NCBI GenBank assembly: GCA_965221835.1
Contig: OZ244916.1
Span: 1,054,001 to 1,118,000, forward strand
Source: Persebacter sp965221835
Lineage (GTDB): Bacteria; Pseudomonadota; Gammaproteobacteria; Tethybacterales; Persebacteraceae
DNA: 64,000 nt
Direction: 5' to 3'
Made by a program: the position numbers and the translations under genes. Positions 25,917-39,000 of this stretch are shown here, one piece after another. Every line of letters begins with the position of its first letter. Positions within the stretch are counted from its first letter, which is position 1. The notes beneath the pieces were generated by a model. It was given only the letters and a program-made list of their open reading frames with translations, ran no database searches and had not been told where the DNA came from.

Positions 25917-26575
25917 GGGGCGGCGGGCGTTTTTCCGGCGGCAAATGCGGCTTTTTGCGGAAATGCACAATAGCGATATACCGGACATTCGCCGCACAGC
26001 GGACGGCGCGCTTTGCATATATGCCGCCCGTGCAAAATCAGCCAATGATGCGCGTGTTTTTTGTATTCTTCCGGCACCGCCCGCATTAAATTGTCCTCCA
26101 CGGCGGCGACATTTTTGCCCGGCGCCAGACCGGTGCGGTTGGAAACGCGAAAAACATGCGTATCCACCGCAATCACCGGCAAACCGAAAGCCGTGTTCAA
26201 AACGACATTCGCGGTTTTGCGCCCCACGCCCGGCAACAATTCCAGCGTTTTTCTATCACGCGGAATTTTTCCGCCATGCCGCGAAACCAAAATTTCCGAC
26301 AAAGCGATGACATTTTTCGCCTTGGCGCGAAATAATCCGATTGTGCGGATGTGAGAAATCAATCCCTCTTCTCCCAAAGCGAGCATTTGCGCCGGTGTTT
26401 TTATTTTGGCGAAAAGGGGCGCCGTTGCGCGATTGACGCCGATGTCGGTTGCCTGCGCCGAAAGTACGACCGCGACAAGCATTTGATAGTTGTTTTTGTA
26501 GCGCAACTCTGTTGTCGGATTTTCATTGTTGCGCCGCCAGACGGCAAACAAACTGCGCCGATTGGCAGGCGTCAT
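25913..26575 (-). CDS. nth: endonuclease III
   Basis: 220 residues. Helix-hairpin-helix LELLPGVGRKTANVVLN with the catalytic lysine in GRKTA, catalytic aspartate in VDTHVFRVSNR, and a [4Fe-4S] cluster C-x6-C-x2-C-x5-C (CKARRPLCGECPVYRYC). DNA glycosylase/AP lyase for oxidised pyrimidines. It begins 18 bases after the last pilin gene stop, so it may be read through from the pseudopilin operon. Confidence 0.95.
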   Translation of the reverse strand: MTPANRRSLFAVWRRNNENPTTELRYKNNYQMLVAVVLSAQATDIGVNRATAPLFAKIKTPAQMLALGEEGLISHIRTIGLFRAKAKNVIALSEILVSRHGGKIPRDRKTLELLPGVGRKTANVVLNTAFGLPVIAVDTHVFRVSNRTGLAPGKNVAAVEDNLMRAVPEEYKKHAHHWLILHGRHICKARRPLCGECPVYRYCAFPQKAAFAAGKTPAAP

Positions 26576-26593
26576 AACGGTCGCCGCGCGGTA

Positions 26594-27778
26594 TCAGTAA
26601 GTTCTGAGCGCCGGAAAATCGGGCGCGGGTAATGCGCCGCCGCTGTACATGACATCCACCAACTCGTCCCGACTCGCCCAAACGACAATATCGTCAAATG
26701 CGGAACCCGGCACGCCGATGCCCGAATTGGTGCGCGAAATACCGGCAATTAAAAATCCGTCCGGCACATCAGCACCGCCTATTTGAGGGGTCAGGCACAT
26801 CACTTCCCCGGCCATCGCCGCCCGCACAAACGGAAAATTAAACGCTTCCGGTGCGGGTGCATCCAAATTGGGCGACATACTGCCCGAAGCACCGGCAATC
26901 GGGGACGAGCATATCAATCCGGAAACGCCCACCGGACGCGCGGGAAGATTGACTTCATATTTCGCCGCACCGGTGCCGTTTTCGCCGTGCGATACGACTG
27001 CAAACGAAGCGCCGTCCACAACTTCCGTTGCCGCAAAATCTCTGAACAATAAAGAAAATGCCGCATCCGCCTGCCGTCCGGCGACAAGCGTCAATGCCGC
27101 CGTCCCGAAGCAACTTTCCGCATTGCCGCACAGCACCAGCGGCGGCGCATCCCGCAATCCGTAAAGAGGCGTTGCGGTTGCGTTCACCGTAACTCTCATT
27201 CTGGGGTCATAAATATCAATTGCGGCGTTTTCATTGAAACCGGTCTGCGCATCGGCAAATACATCGTCCACATAATAAGTATACAAATTGCCCCAACGGT
27301 CGGCGGGCGGCACGCCCAATGTCCGCCACGGCAACGCACCGCGCGGCGATTCGCAACGGCGAAAATCGCGCACAGCGGACTCGGAAACGGCATCCATCGG
27401 GTCGGTTAATGCAAATGTCGTCAGCGAAATGGAAAAAGCGGAAAATCCGGTTATATCGGCATTCTCGCGATCTTCGTATCCGTCGCCGCTAATGTCCGGA
27501 CACGGCAAAAACGGACGACCGGCGGGCAACGAAAAAGTGCGGGCGCTTTCGTTCAACAAAGACACCACCGCCGCCGCCCCCGCACGCGTTCGGTGCCGTG
27601 TCGCATAGCCGAAAATTGCGGTACGAATAGTTTCCATCCGCCGCAACTCTTCGTCATAATCGGCGTTTTTATTCAAACTCCATAACGGGATTAATGCGGC
27701 GGAAGCGAGCAACCCGACAACGACCAATATGATCATTATCTCCACCAGATTAAATCCTCGCAAACGCCGCGCCGTCAT
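26594..27778 (-). CDS. prepilin-like protein with PCPD/SHGxNG domain (fourth gene of cassette)
   Basis: 394 residues. Prepilin leader RRLRG followed by F-N-L-V-E (Glu at +5) and a hydrophobic helix IMIILVVVGLLASAALIPL; PilD-type cleavage after Gly8 is predicted. The exported part holds the domain shared by this cassette: LPAGRPFLPCPDISGDGYED, GALPWRTLGV, ADRWGNLYTYYV, DIYDPRMRV, FAVVSHGENGTGA and the end AFDDIVVWASRDELVDVMYS-GGALPAP. DISGDGYED resembles a calcium loop. Probably a minor pseudopilin or pilus-tip component. Start overlaps the preceding gene by ATGA. Confidence 0.8.
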   Translation of the reverse strand: MTARRLRGFNLVEIMIILVVVGLLASAALIPLWSLNKNADYDEELRRMETIRTAIFGYATRHRTRAGAAAVVSLLNESARTFSLPAGRPFLPCPDISGDGYEDRENADITGFSAFSISLTTFALTDPMDAVSESAVRDFRRCESPRGALPWRTLGVPPADRWGNLYTYYVDDVFADAQTGFNENAAIDIYDPRMRVTVNATATPLYGLRDAPPLVLCGNAESCFGTAALTLVAGRQADAAFSLLFRDFAATEVVDGASFAVVSHGENGTGAAKYEVNLPARPVGVSGLICSSPIAGASGSMSPNLDAPAPEAFNFPFVRAAMAGEVMCLTPQIGGADVPDGFLIAGISRTNSGIGVPGSAFDDIVVWASRDELVDVMYSGGALPAPDFPALRTY

Positions 27779-29001
27779 TGTTCCAATCCTATCGGCGGCG
27801 GCAATCCCGCCGGCAACACGCCCCGTTCGGTCAAAATGGCGATTAAATCATGCGCGGACATCCAATCTACAATATCGTCATATCCGTCATCCTCCGAATG
27901 CGCTCCCGCACCGCGATATGCCACAAAAACCGTTTCGTCATCGGCGTCGCCAATATCGGGGCATAAGTACCGCATTTCCCCTAACTCCATATCCAAGTCG
28001 ACGCCCCAAACGGCGTTTTGTATTTCATCTTCGGATGCGGAAGCGGCGGGAAGAAATCTGTTGCAAACATAACCGGGAATATCCGCACGGACGGCACCGA
28101 AACCGTTTTCGCCATGCGACAGCACGACAAAAGGCACGCCGGAAATCAAATCGCCTTCCGACAAAACCGCTTCCCACATGCCATTAAAATTTCCGCTGCG
28201 CTGAGACATCACCCGCAGAGTCGTCGTCACAGTCGCAAACTCGCCCGCCACTATCCCGACGGTTAACGGGTTCGCAAAGGCGCATGGCGAATTGTCGCAA
28301 ATAACGGCTGGCGAAAGATAGTTGCGAAATCCGGCAACGGTCAATGCTACGGCGGCTTGAGGTGTGGCGGAATTGACGGTCAGCGACAATATCGGCGAAA
28401 CGCGAATGGTATTGTTATCCACGACAAACGGACGCAACGCATAATACGGTCCGCCCGTCGCGTTCTGGTCAAATCCCGTCTGAACATTAGAATATACCCC
28501 CGCTACGCGGTAAGTATAGCGATTTCCCCACGGATCCGCCGCGTGCGTATCCAAAGTTCTCCACGGCACAATCCCCCGACTGCTGGCGCATCCGCCGGAC
28601 ATTTCCAAAGGATAGTTGTCCGGGGTGTATACCATCAGACCGCCGACCGTCACCGAAACAATCACCGTGGAGGCGGGGGCTTGCACGCGGTCTTCCAGCC
28701 CGTCGCCGGTAATGTCGGGGCAGGGCAAATAAGGACGCCCGGCGGGAATGGCGGTGCGAAGCGTCAATGTTGCCGTTGCGGCGATATTGACGACTTCCAG
28801 CGTGCGCGGTTCCGTCCCGCGAGTCGCGGCATAGTTGACAACCGCCGTTTTGATTTGTGCGATTTGTTTTGTCGCTTCCGAATTGCGGGAATTGCCCGTC
28901 AAACTGTAATAGTTGGCGGCAATCCACGATGACATCGCCAAAATCACCGCCAAGGCAATCATGATTTCTATCAATGTATAACCCCGTCGTTTCATCATCA
29001 T
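27775..29001 (-). CDS. prepilin-like protein with PCPD/SHGxNG domain (third gene of cassette)
   Basis: 408 residues from the first of three consecutive ATGs (29001), which overlaps the previous stop. The open frame to 29082 lies inside the neighbouring gene. Leader MMMKRRG, cleavage before Y-T-L-I-E (Glu at +5), then helix IMIALAVILAMSSWIAANYY. Shared elements are IPAGRPYLPCPDITGDGLED, RGIVPWRTLDT, ADPWGNRYTYRV, FVVLSHGENGFGA, CPDIGDADDE and GYDDIVDWMSAHDLIAILTE. The four neighbours are paralogues in this exported domain, so they likely assemble together. Confidence 0.8.
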   Translation of the reverse strand: MMMKRRGYTLIEIMIALAVILAMSSWIAANYYSLTGNSRNSEATKQIAQIKTAVVNYAATRGTEPRTLEVVNIAATATLTLRTAIPAGRPYLPCPDITGDGLEDRVQAPASTVIVSVTVGGLMVYTPDNYPLEMSGGCASSRGIVPWRTLDTHAADPWGNRYTYRVAGVYSNVQTGFDQNATGGPYYALRPFVVDNNTIRVSPILSLTVNSATPQAAVALTVAGFRNYLSPAVICDNSPCAFANPLTVGIVAGEFATVTTTLRVMSQRSGNFNGMWEAVLSEGDLISGVPFVVLSHGENGFGAVRADIPGYVCNRFLPAASASEDEIQNAVWGVDLDMELGEMRYLCPDIGDADDETVFVAYRGAGAHSEDDGYDDIVDWMSAHDLIAILTERGVLPAGLPPPIGLEQ

Positions 29002-30089
29002 TCCGGTAAAAATTCGGCTTTGGGAATCGGCAACGCCCCCGCCTGCAAAAGATTTCCGATTAAAGCGTTCGGCGACACCCAAACAAGTATATCATCGCCG
29101 GTCAGTTCATTAATCGGCGCGCTAAAAAACAAGTTTTCGGATTCATTGCCGCTGTTGTATGCAACCGGACTGCATCCGAAAACCGTCATCGTCACAAACA
29201 TGTGGTCGGCGCGATAATACGCGTTTATTCGCTCTCCCATGGGGGCGTTGGCAAGGAGGGGCACGCATCTTCCGCCGTCTGCGGTAATACCGCCCGCACC
29301 GTTTTTGCCGTGCGAATACAACACAAACGCCGCCCCGTCCAAAATCCCGTCTACACCGGCGGCGGTATAGGGGGGCACGATTCGTGCGCCGAGATTAATG
29401 GACACTGTCGCCACTACGCCGGCGAGAAGATTGGGAATATTTGCCGTTGTGATATCGGGACATGGTTGCGGGTCAACCGCAGAACAGACGATTCCGCCCG
29501 CCTGATGACGGTCGGCGCGCAACTCGTAAAATCTTAAGTTGGTTGTTATGTCCACCGTCAATGTTGTTCTGGGGTCAAAAATATCGGCGCGAAATGTTTC
29601 GTCAAAACCGGTAATTTCGCTGGCAAAAACCGGATCCACCCGATAACCGATGCGTCTTCCCCACGGGTCGCTTTGCTCCCGCATTCCCAATGTGCGCCAC
29701 GGCAGGGCGCCTTTATGTTCCTCGCAAACGCCCTGATTTAACATCACATTTGAGGTTATTGAAATTGGTGTGGTAATTCCGATATTCAGAGTAACATCCG
29801 TGCGGTTTTCTATCCCGTCGTCGTCGGTGTCGGGGCAAGGCAGATAAGGGCGCCCGGCGGGCAACAGACGCGTAATGCCGTCTTGATCTTCTACTCTTCT
29901 TTGCAGAGTCCGGTTTGCGACAGCGTATCCGATTATGGCGGAGTTGGCTTCCGCCAGAATCCGTTCGGCATTTTTTTCGGCTTCTCTTTCGTAGCGTTTT
30001 TGCAGAGGCACCAAAGACGCCCCCAACAAAAGTCCCAACACCGCCAACGCGATGGCGATTTCCACCAAACTATAACCGCGCATTGTCAT
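28998..30089 (-). CDS. prepilin-like protein with PCPD/SHGxNG domain (second gene of cassette)
   Basis: 363 residues. Very short leader MTMRG, then Y-S-L-V-E (Glu at +5) and helix IAIALAVLGLLLGASLVPL. Exported part: LPAGRPYLPCPDTDDDGIEN, GALPWRTLGM, SDPWGRRIGYRV, DIFDPRTTLTV, FVLYSHGKNGAGG and DDILVWVSPNALIGNLLQ-AGALPIP. TDDDGIEN is a calcium-loop-like acidic stretch. Overlaps both neighbours by ATGA. Same putative role as a minor pseudopilin. Confidence 0.8.
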   Translation of the reverse strand: MTMRGYSLVEIAIALAVLGLLLGASLVPLQKRYEREAEKNAERILAEANSAIIGYAVANRTLQRRVEDQDGITRLLPAGRPYLPCPDTDDDGIENRTDVTLNIGITTPISITSNVMLNQGVCEEHKGALPWRTLGMREQSDPWGRRIGYRVDPVFASEITGFDETFRADIFDPRTTLTVDITTNLRFYELRADRHQAGGIVCSAVDPQPCPDITTANIPNLLAGVVATVSINLGARIVPPYTAAGVDGILDGAAFVLYSHGKNGAGGITADGGRCVPLLANAPMGERINAYYRADHMFVTMTVFGCSPVAYNSGNESENLFFSAPINELTGDDILVWVSPNALIGNLLQAGALPIPKAEFLPE

Positions 30090-33000
30090 ACGGAAAGATG
30101 CAGTCGCCCGCCGAGTAAATAAGTACGGTCATTGGAACGTATTCTCGTTTGGTGCGTATCGTCCCAATAACGGCGGCGCGAACGATATACAAAAAACCGG
30201 TCGCCGTCCGTGTTTTCGGAATCGTCCACCCATGCGCAAGGATGTCCGAGTGTGAAAAATACGCCGTTTGAACCGTCGGCGGGGAATTGATTTTCGGAAA
30301 CGCCTTCGCGCATTTGGCTGATATCAAGCGTCTCCGCATTCAAACCGGTTTGCGGGAAATTGTCCCCGACCTCGCCGTTCGGGCAGGAAACATCGTCTAT
30401 CGGTTTGATGCTAAACAAGGCGGCGGCTTTGACATTCGTAATGTTCGCCCCCGCCGCCCCTACCCGCACCGTCGTGCCGACAGGAATTGTCAGGGCGGGA
30501 CGGGCGACAACCAGAGTGCCTGTCGTTTCCAAAAATGCCTGATAGTTGGAACGCAACGGAGGTTGTGCGGGCGTGATGTTCGTATCGGGCGAAATATAAG
30601 TGCCGAGAATCGGATTGACCACGGTTTCCGCCGGTAAATTGATGACATTGCCGCTGTCTTCAATAAAATAGCCGCCCTGAGTCAGGCGCACCCAGACATT
30701 GGTATGCACCGGCGTAGACGAATATGTGTAGGAGCCGGGAATGGATTCGGAACGGGCATAGTGCATTACGCGTCTGCCGCCGATATCCACCCGCCGATGT
30801 CCGTCATTGTTTTCTTGTACTTCCATTTGCTCCGCAGCGGCGAGTGCCCGGCGGGTGTTGTCGGTCAAGGCGTCTATGTCGCCCCCCGAAGAGTCGATGG
30901 GATATACGCCGCCATCGCTGGAAAGCACGGCACCGGGCATATAGCGCGACACGAACGGATGCACCGATTCCCACGAAGCGGCGTCTACTTGCAATATGTT
31001 GGCGACGCTGCCATCGGGGAATTGGAAGAAGTTGTCCCGATTGTGCGGATATGCCGCCGCGCCGTTTTCGGCGAATATGGTGATTTCGCTGTATTCGGGA
31101 ATTTCAATCAGGTGCGGCAGACGCAACGAGAAAAATTCGTCATCATCCTCTTCTATTTCCAGCCCGTCCCGGAAAAACACGGTGTTCGGTCCGGTCGCGG
31201 ACGACCCCGCCAGCACACCGACCGGATAATACGCACCGCCGCCTTCGAGGTGTCCAAACTCTTCGGGTTCCAACGCTGAAGTAATGGAGCGAACAAACCG
31301 GATAAAATACGGCGTATCGCGCGCCGCTTGTTGGTCGGTTCTTGCGTCCCGTCTCCCCAGACACGGCACGCTCGCGAATTGGAAACCGTCGGCGGATGTC
31401 GGATATACGGGAATTTGCGTATCGTACCGCCGCGGATTGGGAATACCGCATCCGTAATCCAAATCCATGCTCTGAATCGGGCGGGGAAGTCGGGGCGCAG
31501 TGTCTTCGCCGTAATAATCGGTCGCGTCTCCGGTATAGTCAGGTCCAATGTGAAAATAAAACTGGCGCGCCATTCCCATCGGCACAAACGCTTCATTGGG
31601 GATGTTGGTGGGGTTTCGTTGCATCCACTGCCACGACAATGGATTGCCGAGTTCGGCGGCAGTATTGCCGTACGGTGCGTTATAACTTTCTTCGTCCACC
31701 GGAACAAGCGGGTCGCCCTCCATCAAACCGCTGGTATTTCTGCGGTGATAACCGTAACGCTGTGTCGTCGTCCGGTCGGCGAGTTGCCGCATTCCGCTTG
31801 CGGTGTGAATTTGATAGCCGCGGCGCGGGAAAAATGTCGTGAATCCGTGGTCGCGCGTAAATATATTTTCGCCGCTGTAATAGTCGGACAATATATCCGT
31901 CATTTTATCGTTAACCAGAAAACCGCGCGCAAAAGTCCCGTCATAGCGAACAGTCACCGTGACGGAAAGATTCGGCAACTCCCAATCATCGTTGGTACTG
32001 CCTTCATTTATTCCGAAAACCGTAAATTCTATTGAAGTATATCTGCCCCAAGTCCCAAGATTAACATAGCCAACTCCCCATGCCTGAAATCGGCAGAAGC
32101 GCCACGAATTAACAAAGTCGGGCTCGCAATCTCTCGGAATGCGATGCGGCGGCTGCCCAACAAAAGGCGCCGGCGGAACGGTCAAACCAAAAAAGTCGGT
32201 GTCGTCATTCACTTCCCAATGCCGGAAATTAACCAGCACATCGCTGTCAAATCCCATCGGTTCCACGATATATTCATCCGTCCCGTCGGACGCCAGAACG
32301 GGCGGCAACAACATATCCCACGCGCGAAAAGTCGCATGACGGCGGACATATCGCACCGGCACCGGCGGCGTTGAAGGATTGACATCCACCGCCGCCACCG
32401 CACCTTCTGGCACGATCAAACGCCCGCCGACTGTAAATGGCACGGAAGGAATCACCACGCCCGTGCGCGGATAAATAATACTTCCCGCGTGCAATGTATG
32501 AATAGTAGTGGAGTTTTCATCCAATACTTCCGTACGCGGTTGCGGCACAACCAGCCGCACGCCGTTATCAAGTTCCGCCTCGGCATCGGAGTCGCCGCCG
32601 GTCGGCGTTATTTCCACCGCCTCAAACGCCATAACGCCGGAAATCATCGGAATCCAGTAGCGCGCGTTGTCCGGATTTTGCATTTGCGCGCAAGTCGCGC
32701 CCGCCGCACTAATGGCGGAAGGCGTACATTCGTAAGAAGGATCGCTATAAACATTATGCAATTGAAAATTCGGGTCGTCATCGGTGCCGTCGGGATTTTT
32801 GTCGGGGTCGTTGGAGAGAATGCCGTAAAACAAACGCGAACGGGCGGCATAAACATCCGCCGTAGAATCGGCTCTTTGTCCGCCGAACGGCGGCACCAAA
32901 GCCCCCGGTCCGGTGATGCGGAAATTCGCCCCCAGCGAAAGGGTTTGCCCCGGCGGCAAATCCACCGCCGAATAAGGAGCGTCGGTAATATTGTCCGTGT

Positions 33001-36000
33001 CGTCGCACAAATGTTGCTGCCTCTGCAGCTGACCGCAAATGCGTGCAAATACGGATATTTGTCGCCCCGTATCGTCATATTCGGCTATGCTCACCGTGTT
33101 GTAGGCGCGATCCATATAAAAGACCAAATCGGAATGCAACGGCACTTCAAAATCTGCGGCGACAACTTCGCGCATATTATCCGTTATCGTGGAAAATCCT
33201 ACGGTGAGGGTGTTCTGAATGCGGTCGCCGCTTTCAACATAACTTTCGGGGTTTTGCAAATCGGGCGGCGGCGCGGTACCATGCCCGTCATTGAACGCGG
33301 CGGGCAAGTTGCCGACTGCCGCCCGCACTTCGGCATCCACGGGCGTATCGGCGGGATTGGTGGGATCGGGACCCAAAGCGCGGCGCGTTTCCGGTTGGAT
33401 GATGTTGACTATTTCCACCGTTGAACTGCTGTATCCGCCCGTGCTGGTGAAAATGACAGAGTTTCTTTCATCAGCATTGTACAGATAAGTTTCCAGAGTC
33501 AATGTCGCGGAAACGGCGGAGAAAATATCCGTCAAAATGGATTCACGCCGCACCCGCCCCGAAAATCCCGGCGTCACACAATCGCCGCCGACACGGCTTC
33601 GGACATCCGGCGAACGTCCGAGCAACGCGCCGGGGACACGGCGATGTGGAGTGGGCGCACAACCGGGCAAAGCCGCCCTTTCGATGTTGCTTACGGTTAT
33701 CGCGCCGATATCGGACGCTTTGCCGAAATCCCATGCCGGTCGGGGGCGGAAAGAATAACTGCGCAACGGAAATGCGGGCATATTAAATGTCGCGCTCACT
33801 TCTGTGCCGTCAACCGTCAAAAGAATAATGCTGTCTTCTTCCGTGGTCGTGCCGCCGTCCAAATCCACCATCCGGCGGTGCGCCCAAAACTCGTTTGAGT
33901 TGGAGGCGTACGCCTGATCCGGCACATAAAACGGCGCGGCATTCGGACCGCCCCACGGCACATAACCGTCCGACAAATCCGCGTTATGCGTTCCCAATCT
34001 TTCTCCCGAACGCGCGCGCGGCACCCATTCCGCCGCCTGCGTATCCACTATCACCGTGCCGGTTGTCGCATCCCGTACGCGCACGCGCATTTGTCCCGCC
34101 CCCGGCACAATCGGGGAACGGAAACCGCGCCAATAAATGGTATTGAGAAAATACAATCCGCCTTCGCTGGCAGTTATAGAATCGGGGACAGGCAAAGTAA
34201 TTCCCACTATTTCGGGGGCAAAAACGGGCGGATTCATGCCGGGGACCGTGTTCGGTGCCAGCAATTCGGATGGCGAGAAGTTGCGCACATTAAATGTGTA
34301 AACACTATCCAGCGGCACTTGCGGACGGCGGGCGATACTGCGGCTGTCCATTCCTTCGGCGCGTTCCAAACCGCTTCCCCAAAAATTCAGCAACTCGTCT
34401 GCGGGATGCACACGGGCGAACATTTCCGCATCCCATTCGCCGCCCGCCGTCAATGCGGCAACAGGCGAGATGGACAAAGAAACATCCTGATTTGCGGGAT
34501 TGATGTAGCCCTGCCATAAATAGCCCTGCTCCATTTCAATTCCTTGCGTAGTATCCAAAGTAATTAAATCGGGGCGCACGGCGTCGACGATATTGACGCT
34601 GCCGGGCAAAAACGCCAAAGTCCTGCCGGCAATCGCCAACCGGTCGCCCGTTTCGGTCTGAAAGACAATTTCACCGGCGGTATCCAGATTTGTATAGCGA
34701 CTCGCCGTGTTGATGGTAACCGAAACATCAATTTCTTTCAACACCGGCGTATAGTTTTCCAGCGGCACACGAAGCGTTGCCGCACCGCCGAATGTGTCTG
34801 TTATGTAGGAGTTTTTGCCGAAATAAGGTTTGCGGAAAAAATCAATGCCGGTATTTCTGTCGTTGGAATTGACATTGGCGTTAAATCCGATTCGCAAGTT
34901 GCTCGTACCCATCATAGAAAAAGTCGTGAGTTCCAATACGCCGGCGGCGAGGGCGATATTGGTCGTTGTCGCTTCGGTAAATCCGCCGACATACAGCGTC
35001 ACGGCGGGCAATACGGCATAATGCGCATCCGCCAAATGCGCCTCGGTGATATTGTTGGGGTCGGTAATAGCGGCGGGCAAATTCATATAAACGCGTATTT
35101 CGGCGTCTTCGGCGGCACTCGCCGGCAAAGAAACCAGCACGACATCGTTGGGTGCCGGCATCACTACCGCCGCCGTGGTGGCAACGCCAATCTGCGTTTC
35201 GCCGTTGGGGGCGACAAATACGACGGTCGCATTCGTGGATACGGTAGCGGCGACACCGCCGTAAAAATCCGCCATCGCATACACTTCCACATCTATTTCG
35301 GGGGCATCGTCTATTTCGGAATGCACGCTAATTAGAATGTTGCCGCCGGCGATAATCGGTTCTTCCAGCACGACATCTTCGCCCGATTCCACCGCAAACT
35401 CCAGCCCTTCGCCTTCCGCTTCGGCGCAATCCAATCCGTCATTGACGGCGCCCCGGCGGCAATCTTCGGCAACCGCATACACCATCGGAAAGTTGCGCAA
35501 CAATTCGGCAGTATCGGACGGCAAAAGCCCCGTCGGCAAATGCACGGCTTCCCGGCGAGTGATATTGCCGAAAATATCGCCCCGCGTACCGGCGGGAATG
35601 ACGGAAACGACTTCGTCCCGCACGCCCTGCGGCGCATCGCCGTCAAACAAAAATGTATCGCCCGTATACATCACCACCGGCGAAACATCCATCATATCGG
35701 AATGCGCCACCATCGCAAACCCCCTCCGCTCCGCACTGGATATGGAAAAACCAAAAAAGAGATTATTGACAGTTGTGGGTGTCGTTTGCACGGGAAATCC
35801 GCCGAGATTAAACATCGGTGGCGGTTGATGGGGTCTATGACCGCCAAATGACCCTTCTCTGACAAAAAAAGTCGTCCCGCCGACACCGTCAATATTTGCC
35901 GTAGTGGTCACTATCGCAGAAGTCAAAGAGAGCGTTATGTCAGTTACCGGGGGCAGCAACACCGCATTTTCAGACAACATTATGTATTCCGCATTGTCCG

Positions 36001-39000
36001 CCGAAATTGTGGCACCATGCGCCGCCGGTGAAATATAGCGCAAAGTGCTGCCCGGCGGCAACATCACGACACCGCCCGCCGGTATCTCAAAGTCTGCCCC
36101 ATATAACATTGCCATTTCCGAATCTTCGCCCAAAAACCCGACAGTCGGATATCTGTCCGGTAATGTTCTGGGTTGTGCGTACAAGCCCAAAAACCTCTGC
36201 GCTGGCGTTTCATCCGCATACAACCATTCCCCCGAGGAATCCGCACTTCTTGCCAGAAAATCGGCGGGGTCGACAGGCGACGAATATGCCACAGTCACCG
36301 TCGTCCCCGGCGGCGGACCGGTGTATTGCCCCAAAATTCGCGTAGAAGCGCGATTCGTCAAAGTTACCGCTGTCGGAAAATACAAATATATCGGAGACGG
36401 CGAAGTCGCCGACAAATCGGGCGCAACGCCGGGCAATGTATAAATCGATTCCGGTGCCCATCCGACCCCCTGCACCGCATCTATCAAACCGCCCGCCGGC
36501 AACACTTCCTCATCCGACAAAACATCCGAATCGGGCAACAACACGAGTTGATGCACGGCAACGCCGCCGTCCGGCACCATCGTCGCCAGTTCCACCGTCA
36601 ATTCGTGATTCAACACCGCATAGTTGTTAACATCGTTCAAACTCAATTCGGGCAACACTTCTGCGGGAAAATTCGGGTCGTAAATCGCGGTACCTTCCGG
36701 AAAAACAAAGGCAGTCGCCAACATCCGGTCGCCCAGCGGCGTAACAATTGGTGCGGGGGGGCGCACCATCAAAGACGCCGTATTCCAATCGCCGGGCGGA
36801 ATCATAAACTCGGTTTGCTCGTTAATCCGCATCGGTATCTCCACTATCCGTGTCGTATCGGTCTCATCGCCCGCCCGAAATCGCAAAGTTAGCATTATTT
36901 CCCGCGCGCCCGGCAAAACGACATTGCGAATGACATTCGACTCAACGGTTTCAGTCGTCTGCGGCAAATTGTTTCCGCCGATGGTGGTGGCGGGATGCTC
37001 AATATGCACGGTGACGCTCCCCAATCTGCCACGCAAGGGCAAGTTGCGGGCGCGAGTCAAAAATCGCGCGCGAGTCCAAGTATGCAGGCGTAAATTCGCC
37101 CCCAAATCTATCGCCCCGTTTTCAACCGACCGTCCGGTCAAAGGTTGCACAATTCCGCCGTTCAAACTGACCGTCGCCGCCTCGCCGCCGACTTCATAAA
37201 AAGCGGGCATTTCCATATCAAACATTTCTTCGCCGGCGCCGACTTCGTAGCCGTTCCGCAATACAATTCGCGCCCCTCCCGACAAAGTCGACATGACATT
37301 ATTAAACGCCCCGGTCATGTCCGCCTCCGGTCCCCACAAATCCATCACGCCGCCATGTACAAGCGTAACCGCAAGAGTCGAGACATTTTCAGGCGGAACA
37401 CTTCCGCCGTCCGGTAAAGTCGTCTCTCGTACGACCTGCACCGTCATAACCGCACCGACAGGCAACAGCGCGCGAGTACCAGCCGGAAAAGTAAAATCCG
37501 CCCCCAATTGCAACGCGGAATTCGCCGGATATTGAATTTCCGTTCCCAACGGCAAAACAAACTCTTCCCCCTGTTCGATTAACGAACCAAAAAAATTGAT
37601 AAACAACGCGGAAGGCAGGGGAATCGCTCTCATTGTTTCAGAACTAAACTGATTGCCGGGCGTAGGCGCATCCGTGGCATTATAGGCGGGACGCCCGGGC
37701 GGCGGAAACGGACGAATATGCAAACGGGCGTTGGTAAATAAACGCAAATCCGCCTGCAAACGCGAAACGGAATGATTGAACGGCAAACGGACGCCGCCCG
37801 CTACGGTGATATTTTGGTCGGTGCCGGGTAAAGAAGTCGCCCCGCTTCCCGCCCCCAAAATCAAAGTCGCGCCCGTATCCAAATGTCTGACCGCACTTTC
37901 CGCTATCGGCAAAAATCCGACATTCGCCGAATCTAATGCCAGCGAATGCAATACCGCCGTAATCGTAATAAACCGGTCCGAATTGTCTTGCACCAACGCC
38001 GGTTGCGATAGCGGTTCGGTCAACCGCCATCTGCCGCTGTCTCGGTCATATACGCCCCGCACATTCAGCCGCCCCGCCCCCGGCAAAAATATTGTCGGTC
38101 TTGTTGCAGACGTGCCGGACAATTCAAATCGCGTACCAGTCGGCAACTCCACGCGCAACCCGTAAGAAGGCGATTGCGCCAGCGAATCCCCGCTGCCGTT
38201 TGCATCTCGCGTATTGTCCGCCAAACTTCCATGTATGTACGCCTGTGCCGGTTCCGCCAATGCCGCATGAATAATGTCGCCAGCACCCGGCACCTGTATA
38301 TTCGTAAAACTGACATTTCGCAACGGCGCACGGCGTGCCAGATAAACCCGCGCATTCGCAGGCGCAAACGGATTGCCGGCACTGCGCACCAAAGAAACAT
38401 TCGCCGCAGTTTGATACGCCGCATCCGGGTCCAAAAAGCCAAATAAATGGTCGTGCGGATATATGTTGTTGTCCATCAAAGTCGTGCGGAGGTCTGCGGG
38501 CATCGGCGAATCATTCAACGCCGTATCCAACGCGTACAAACCGAGATTGTAAGGCGGCGAATTGCCGAACGATTCCAAAGGAACGCCCGCCAAATGCGTT
38601 TCGGGTTGCAGATACACCCGCCCGATATTGCGCACCGGCAAAAGCGCGGTGATTGTCACGGAAACTCCCGCCGCAACCGCACCGGAATGCACGCTCAAAG
38701 TCATTTCCACAGTATTCACTGTCACCACCGTTTCCACGCTCTGCACGCCCGCCCGACGGTTGCGCGATTGCGCCGCCCCCTCTCCGAACGCCGCCGGAGA
38801 CGGCAAATAACCATAACGCGATAAATGACCGTGCAACAAATCTCTGACGCCGATATTTCCGTTTTTGCCTTCTAACATTTCGCCAATAATGCCTTCGCCC
38901 TCGCCCGAAAACAGCAAATCGCTTTCCGCCGCCAAATCGTCAATCGTAAAATAGGAAATTTTGTCCGCCCCGACCTCTTCCGCCCGATTGTTAAACATCA